DNA of 64,000 bases from Allacma fusca (Eukaryota; Arthropoda; Collembola; Symphypleona; Sminthuridae), in contig OX359245.1 of assembly GCA_947179485.1 (NCBI GenBank), forward strand, positions 50,889,067-50,953,066, given 5' to 3'. How positions within the stretch are numbered: the first letter of the stretch is position 1; each line of letters starts with the position of its first letter. The notes under the pieces were generated by a model that was not told where the DNA came from, did no database searches, and saw nothing but the letters and a program-made list of their open reading frames with translations. The position numbers and the translations under genes were made by a program. Below are positions 59,993-64,000 of the stretch, one piece after another.

Positions 59993-60746
59993 ATGATCCG
60001 CTCAATTCTTCTTTGCTGCTTGGCAATTGCCATTGTGCAATCAATGCCCAATAAAGATATCGAAGCTAAAGGGTTAAAGCTAACGGAGCAGTGTTTAGGT
60101 AAAAATATTTGACTGTAAATTAGAATACCTGGAGAAAATAGTTATTACAAACTGAAAGAATACACATAATAATTATACAAAATGTAAATAATTTATTAAT
60201 ATTTCAGACAATTTCGAACACACTCTCAAGACACTCCCAGCGCGTTTGGAAGTATTCGGGATAAAATCCGCAGCGGACATTGTCAAAGTATTGAAAGTTT
60301 TGACTCCTAATATGGATCCCAAACATGCTGCTCCATCTGAACTTCTCATCCAGGCTTTGGAGGATCCCAAAGTTAGATCATATGTGGATTTGACATTGAA
60401 GAAGCTCCCGGAGATGGGATCGGCATTCCATGGAGCCCGAGCATTCTTGGAAGGACCGGAAGCCAAGCCACTGTTAGATGCTATTAAGCAAGTCCTCCCA
60501 CCTATGGAAACTGTGGTTACTGAACTGGCTGAAAAATTAAAGTTGGCATTTTCCGAAGCCCAAGTTGAGATTACCAAGGAGGCGAAAATTTTTAAAACGC
60601 TTTTGCAAAAGCCGGAGGTCAAGGAGGTACTCGTAAAATTTGAGGCACTCCCCGAAGTCACTCAGCTCCATGAAATCGGCAAGAGTTATGGCCTGGACCT
60701 TTTAGGGAACCTCAATAAGGGAAAACAACTGATCAGCCAGGATTAA
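59993..60746 (+). CDS. secreted helical protein, tandem copy 2, 214 aa
   Basis: Exons 59993-60098 and 60208-60746 (645 nt, phase 1). It is closely related to copy 1 over the whole length. Signal peptide IRSILLCCLAIAIVQS. Mature part begins DNFEHTLKTLP and includes VFGIKSAADIVKVLKVLTPNMDP and LPEMGSAFHGARAFLEGP. It ends differently (NKGKQLISQD) from copy 1 (lacking the ATPAP tail). One Cys (EQCL) sits at the exon junction. A polyadenylation signal AATAAA follows near 60900. Function unknown, presumably as for copy 1. Confidence 0.9.
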
Positions 60747-61132
60747 CGGGGCATTTTGATTTTTCTCAAAATGATTTCTTGAAAGGTGTGTGGTTATGGA
60801 AACCGTTTTATAGGACTTCGGTGACAGGGAAGGTTGTACGTAGTACCCATTAGAATTTTCTGGGATTATTTTAAATGTACTAAAGTTGTAGTAAAATTAA
60901 ATAAAGTAGCCAACAATTATTCCACTACGAATTCTAAAGCCATTACTTTATTTACTCGAAAAACAAGGGATTCCAATGATTTGTCAATAGGCAATGATTC
61001 AAAGTAGACTAATTTTTAAGAAGTTAAATATTCAATTATGATAGTTTAAAAAAATAATTATTACTAATAGCCTTCGGGTCCTTTCATTACTTACATACTG
61101 CTCTTCTGCATCTGCACTCTAGTATATAGTCA
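60747..61132. other. non-coding spacer after secreted gene 2
   Basis: Holds the 3' UTR and polyadenylation signal of gene 2. Nothing else seen. Confidence 0.5.
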
Positions 61133-61199
61133 CTGAAGAGGCAAAATGGTCTACAAGCTGTACAAAAGCACGCGCATATAGACCATTTTACGTCTTCAG
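61133..61199. ncRNA. candidate miRNA-like hairpin
   Basis: A left arm starting CTGAAGAGGCAAAATGG pairs with a right arm ending CCATTTTACGTCTTCAG: 19 of 21 bp, with a loop of about 25 nt. Size (67 nt) and near-perfect pairing fit a precursor miRNA or a MITE-derived hairpin. It sits alone in the spacer between secreted genes 2 and 3. Expression cannot be judged from sequence. Confidence 0.4.
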
Positions 61200-61887
61200 C
61201 AACCTCATATGTATATACAATACATTGAGACTTGAGACTTTAATTTAACATCCAAATGTTGCTTTTATTTCCCAAAAATGCTTTTAGAGCTGCGGATAAT
61301 ATGTATGTTAATTTGTAGCCTCAGGAGAATTTTATACGTTACATAACGTTACAGGTTAAACGTTTTTAAGAGGTGCAGTCATATAAATTTCCATGGTCCG
61401 GAAATTCTGAAGAATGAATGAAATAATTTTGAATAAATCATTGATTTCTTATCATATTTTGTCATTACCACAAATAAACTGAACATTAGATGAGGGCAAT
61501 TAACATATCAGGAAGCTCAGGCAATATTTACCAAAATTATTATTACGTATATTATTAACTAACTGAAATCCATCTGAGAACCTAGAATCGAATATGGTAA
61601 GTATGAAACTGATCTTACTTTAAAATAAATACCTTGTCTTGGCTGAAATATCTTCAATTAATACATAAACTTTAGGATTTGAACTTGATGGAAATCCACG
61701 AGCCAAAATTCATTTATCACTTTAAAAACCCCAGCGGCTTCATGTGTATATATTTTCCTAATTACTATTACGATTATTAAGATTAAATGTACCAAATACA
61801 TAATTATACGAGACATTTGAAAGATTTAATAGACAAAATAAGAAGACTCTGGTGCATACATACATCCTATCAGAAAACCATTCTGGG
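61200..61887. other. non-coding spacer upstream of secreted gene 3
   Basis: Contains a CTAATTACTATTACG stretch near 61752 resembling the conserved upstream block of genes 1 and 2. No ORF. Confidence 0.45.
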
Positions 61888-61895
61888 TATATAAA
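61888..61895 (+). promoter_or_regulatory. TATA box of secreted gene 3
   Basis: TATATAAA, 111 bp before the ATG. Confidence 0.75.
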
Positions 61896-61998
61896 GGAGA
61901 TCAAGTTCAGTCATACGAGATATAGTTTTGCAGGCAAGAAAAACTCAGGCAATTCAAGCTTTTAAAATTTCTTTAGAAAATTTTGAAAATTCTCCAAA

Positions 61999-62736
61999 AT
62001 GATCCGGATAATTTTTTTTTGCTGTATGGCACTCGCTGTAGCCCAGGCATCCCCCGCCATTAACATTGCAGCTCAAGCCGAACAGTTGAAGGAGCAAATC
62101 GGTAAAAGTCTTTGTAGTGGGTGTAACCTGCTAAAAATAGTTTCATACAAATAATAACAAGAATAGTAAGAATAATAATAATCTTAATATAATATTCCAG
62201 ACAAATGGGAAGATTCCTTGCATGAACTTCCGTCAACGTTGGCGTTTTTGGGGATAAAATCATCAAAAGACATCATCAACTTTGTGAACTCCTTTAAGTT
62301 TGCCTTGAACTCGGAACAGGCAGAGCAACTTGATCTAATCGTACAGTTTTTGCAAGATCCGAAAATAATGTCACAAATGGATTTGGCACTCCAGACCCTT
62401 CCAGAGTTGGGACCGCTCTTTCATGGAGTCCGGACATTCCTCGACGGACCAGATGGCAAGCCACTTTTAGACGCTGTGGCTCAAGTTCTCCCTGAAATTG
62501 AGGAAACATCAGCCCTAGTGTTTAATCAGCTACTAGAATCCTATATCCAAGTATACCCTCAAATTGCCAAGACTGTGGAAGATATTAACGTGGTATTGCA
62601 AACGCCGGAGGTCAAGGGAGTGTTTCCTAAATTTCTGGCGTTACCGGAAGTCATTAAGCTCGATGAAATCGGTCAGCGTTACGGACTGAATGTATTAGGG
62701 GGGCTGAATGAACTGAATGCTGTGCTGAATCCCTGA
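61999..62736 (+). CDS. secreted helical protein, tandem copy 3 (divergent), 212 aa
   Basis: Exons 61999-62101 and 62201-62736 (639 nt, phase 1, donor gtaaaa, acceptor ttccag), the same gene structure as copies 1 and 2. Signal peptide IRIIFFCCMALAVAQA. The mature part is clearly paralogous but the most diverged, keeping LPELGPLFHGVRTFLDGP, KPLLDAVAQVLPEIEE, LPEVIKLDEIGQRYGLNVLGG. The N-terminal half (INFVNSFKFALNSEQAEQLD) differs from the VLKVLTPNMDP of the others. AATAAA follows at about 62779. No known domain recognised. Confidence 0.9.
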
Positions 62737-64000
62737 GTTTACAAATTACTGTGAAAGTTAAAACATCGATTTGAAATTAATAAATTGGCAAGATTCAAGC
62801 TCGATAATATGATCATATAGCATTGTACTAATAAAGATTAGTACATTATATCCTTTCCTTATACACATTACATAATTTTATTATTTCTACTTGCTTATTA
62901 GTCAACAATAAGGCCCAGGAATCAAAAATATGAAAACAATTGCTTTAAAGAGATGGCATAGAAATTCATATTTTTTGCTTGACAGATATATATACCAACC
63001 TTCTCACAGTTTTAGACACCAATTTTTTACGTGTGACTTGGATTGTTAAAGAGCCAATAAATCCGCATAAAATTTGGTATAACCGCAGCGTTGGAAATTA
63101 TGTATGAAAACGAGATCGTCCATGATAAAATGAGACCATCCGAAATTCATGATTTTTTCGCATCTTTCTCACTTTCACTCTTCGAGCTGAATTTCTCAAC
63201 CTCTGCTATCTACATATTTTTACCGGTCGTTCCGACAAGTGTGAATGTAGGAACTTGGTTGATAGTTCCCTGAAAAACCTATACGACGACTGGTAGTCAC
63301 AATCAGTCTCGTGTTAACAATGTATTTGATATTAACTAACACGTATCCATTATTGCACTTATTGATTTGCATTTATCACTGTCTCCTTAAGGAAGGATGT
63401 AATACATTTTATATAATCATTGTGTCCCACAAAATCGAAAAGAACATTCCAAGGAATACGTTTTGGTACAATACTACTTTTGAAATGACCGGAACGTTGG
63501 ATAACAAAAACGGCTTGCTATCTGCAACTGCAATAACAGGATCTGTTTCGGACCAGGGCAATGAAAATAAAACTATACATTATAAAATTACAACACGCTT
63601 ATTTGTGAATACTATGGACAATATATTTATGAAACAGAAAAGTTGCATTACTTCATTCCTGCTGTCTTTAGTTTTTATGCTTTCTAAAGGGTACATATCA
63701 TATAATAATACATTTCATAACATTAATCATTACCACCTCATTTCAACCATTTAATCCTGTACTACAAAACAGCATTATATCTGTAGTTATGCTTTACAAC
63801 ATACAGATTTTAGCAGCGTATTTAGATATAGTAAAACATTTTATGTCGTGTCAGGCATTAAATCTTATCAAAATATATATTTAATGCCTGGTCACAGTAA
63901 GGAAGGAACCCCTTCCTGTAAGGTGTTAGCAGACTCTAAAGCAACAAAACCACGGAACTAACTGGTTTTATTGTATTAAATGGCATTAAAAAAAGAATAA
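62737..64000. other. non-coding end of window, no supported gene
   Basis: ORFs 63091-63273 and 63311-63754 (+) lack recognisable domains or paralogues. A 12-bp inverted repeat CAGGCATTAAAT/ATTTAATGCCTG lies at 63852-63890. Confidence 0.4.

Noticed and set aside
63311..63754. 147-aa plus-strand ORF
   Set aside because: Open, but with low-complexity AT-driven composition and no recognisable motif; kept out of the gene list.

Overview
The window is AT-rich eukaryotic, almost certainly arthropod DNA, with short GT-AG introns, clustered 7-transmembrane chemoreceptors, secreted-protein genes with TATA boxes, and a very heavy transposon load. The receptors look most like the gustatory-receptor-like (GR) families expanded in springtails, so Collembola is my best guess. 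That is inference from protein style, not from a search.

Layout. 1-4.9 kb (minus) is a decayed Ty3/gypsy-like gag-pol with a dead Tc1/mariner transposase inside it. 5.8-13.1 kb is a mosaic of non-autonomous DNA transposons. 13.4-18.0 kb holds a small secreted-peptide gene copy (+) and one complete three-exon receptor gene (-, 395 aa). 21.5-23.2 kb is a broken transposon-derived gene of the arthropod family usually annotated DUF7869. 27.6-30.5 kb (minus) is the 3' part of a second gypsy-like element with an env-like ORF. 33.6-56.3 kb is a direct tandem array of three receptor genes, about 10.3-10.8 kb apart. Between them lie relics of the 15-18 kb receptor and of the secreted histidine-rich peptide gene, in opposite orientation to the intact receptor. 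57.9-62.7 kb holds three tandem two-exon genes for secreted proteins of 212-215 aa that I do not recognise.

The main discovery-type signal is a set of at least six families of short non-autonomous elements with hAT hallmarks: 8-bp target duplications and YARNG termini. In each, the zones next to the termini are filled with degenerate arrays of a family-specific short word (GGGAAC, GGGTAC, GGGGAC, GGGATC, CGGAT, GGGCATTTT, ATTCCG). Eight copies have exact 8-bp target duplications, two pairs are nested, and two have an in-window paralogous empty site.

Functionally, the real genes are chemoreceptors (sensory membranes) and secreted proteins, two rapidly turning-over gene classes. They were amplified by segmental duplication and then broken up by the mobile elements. 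I saw no tRNA, rRNA or CRISPR array.
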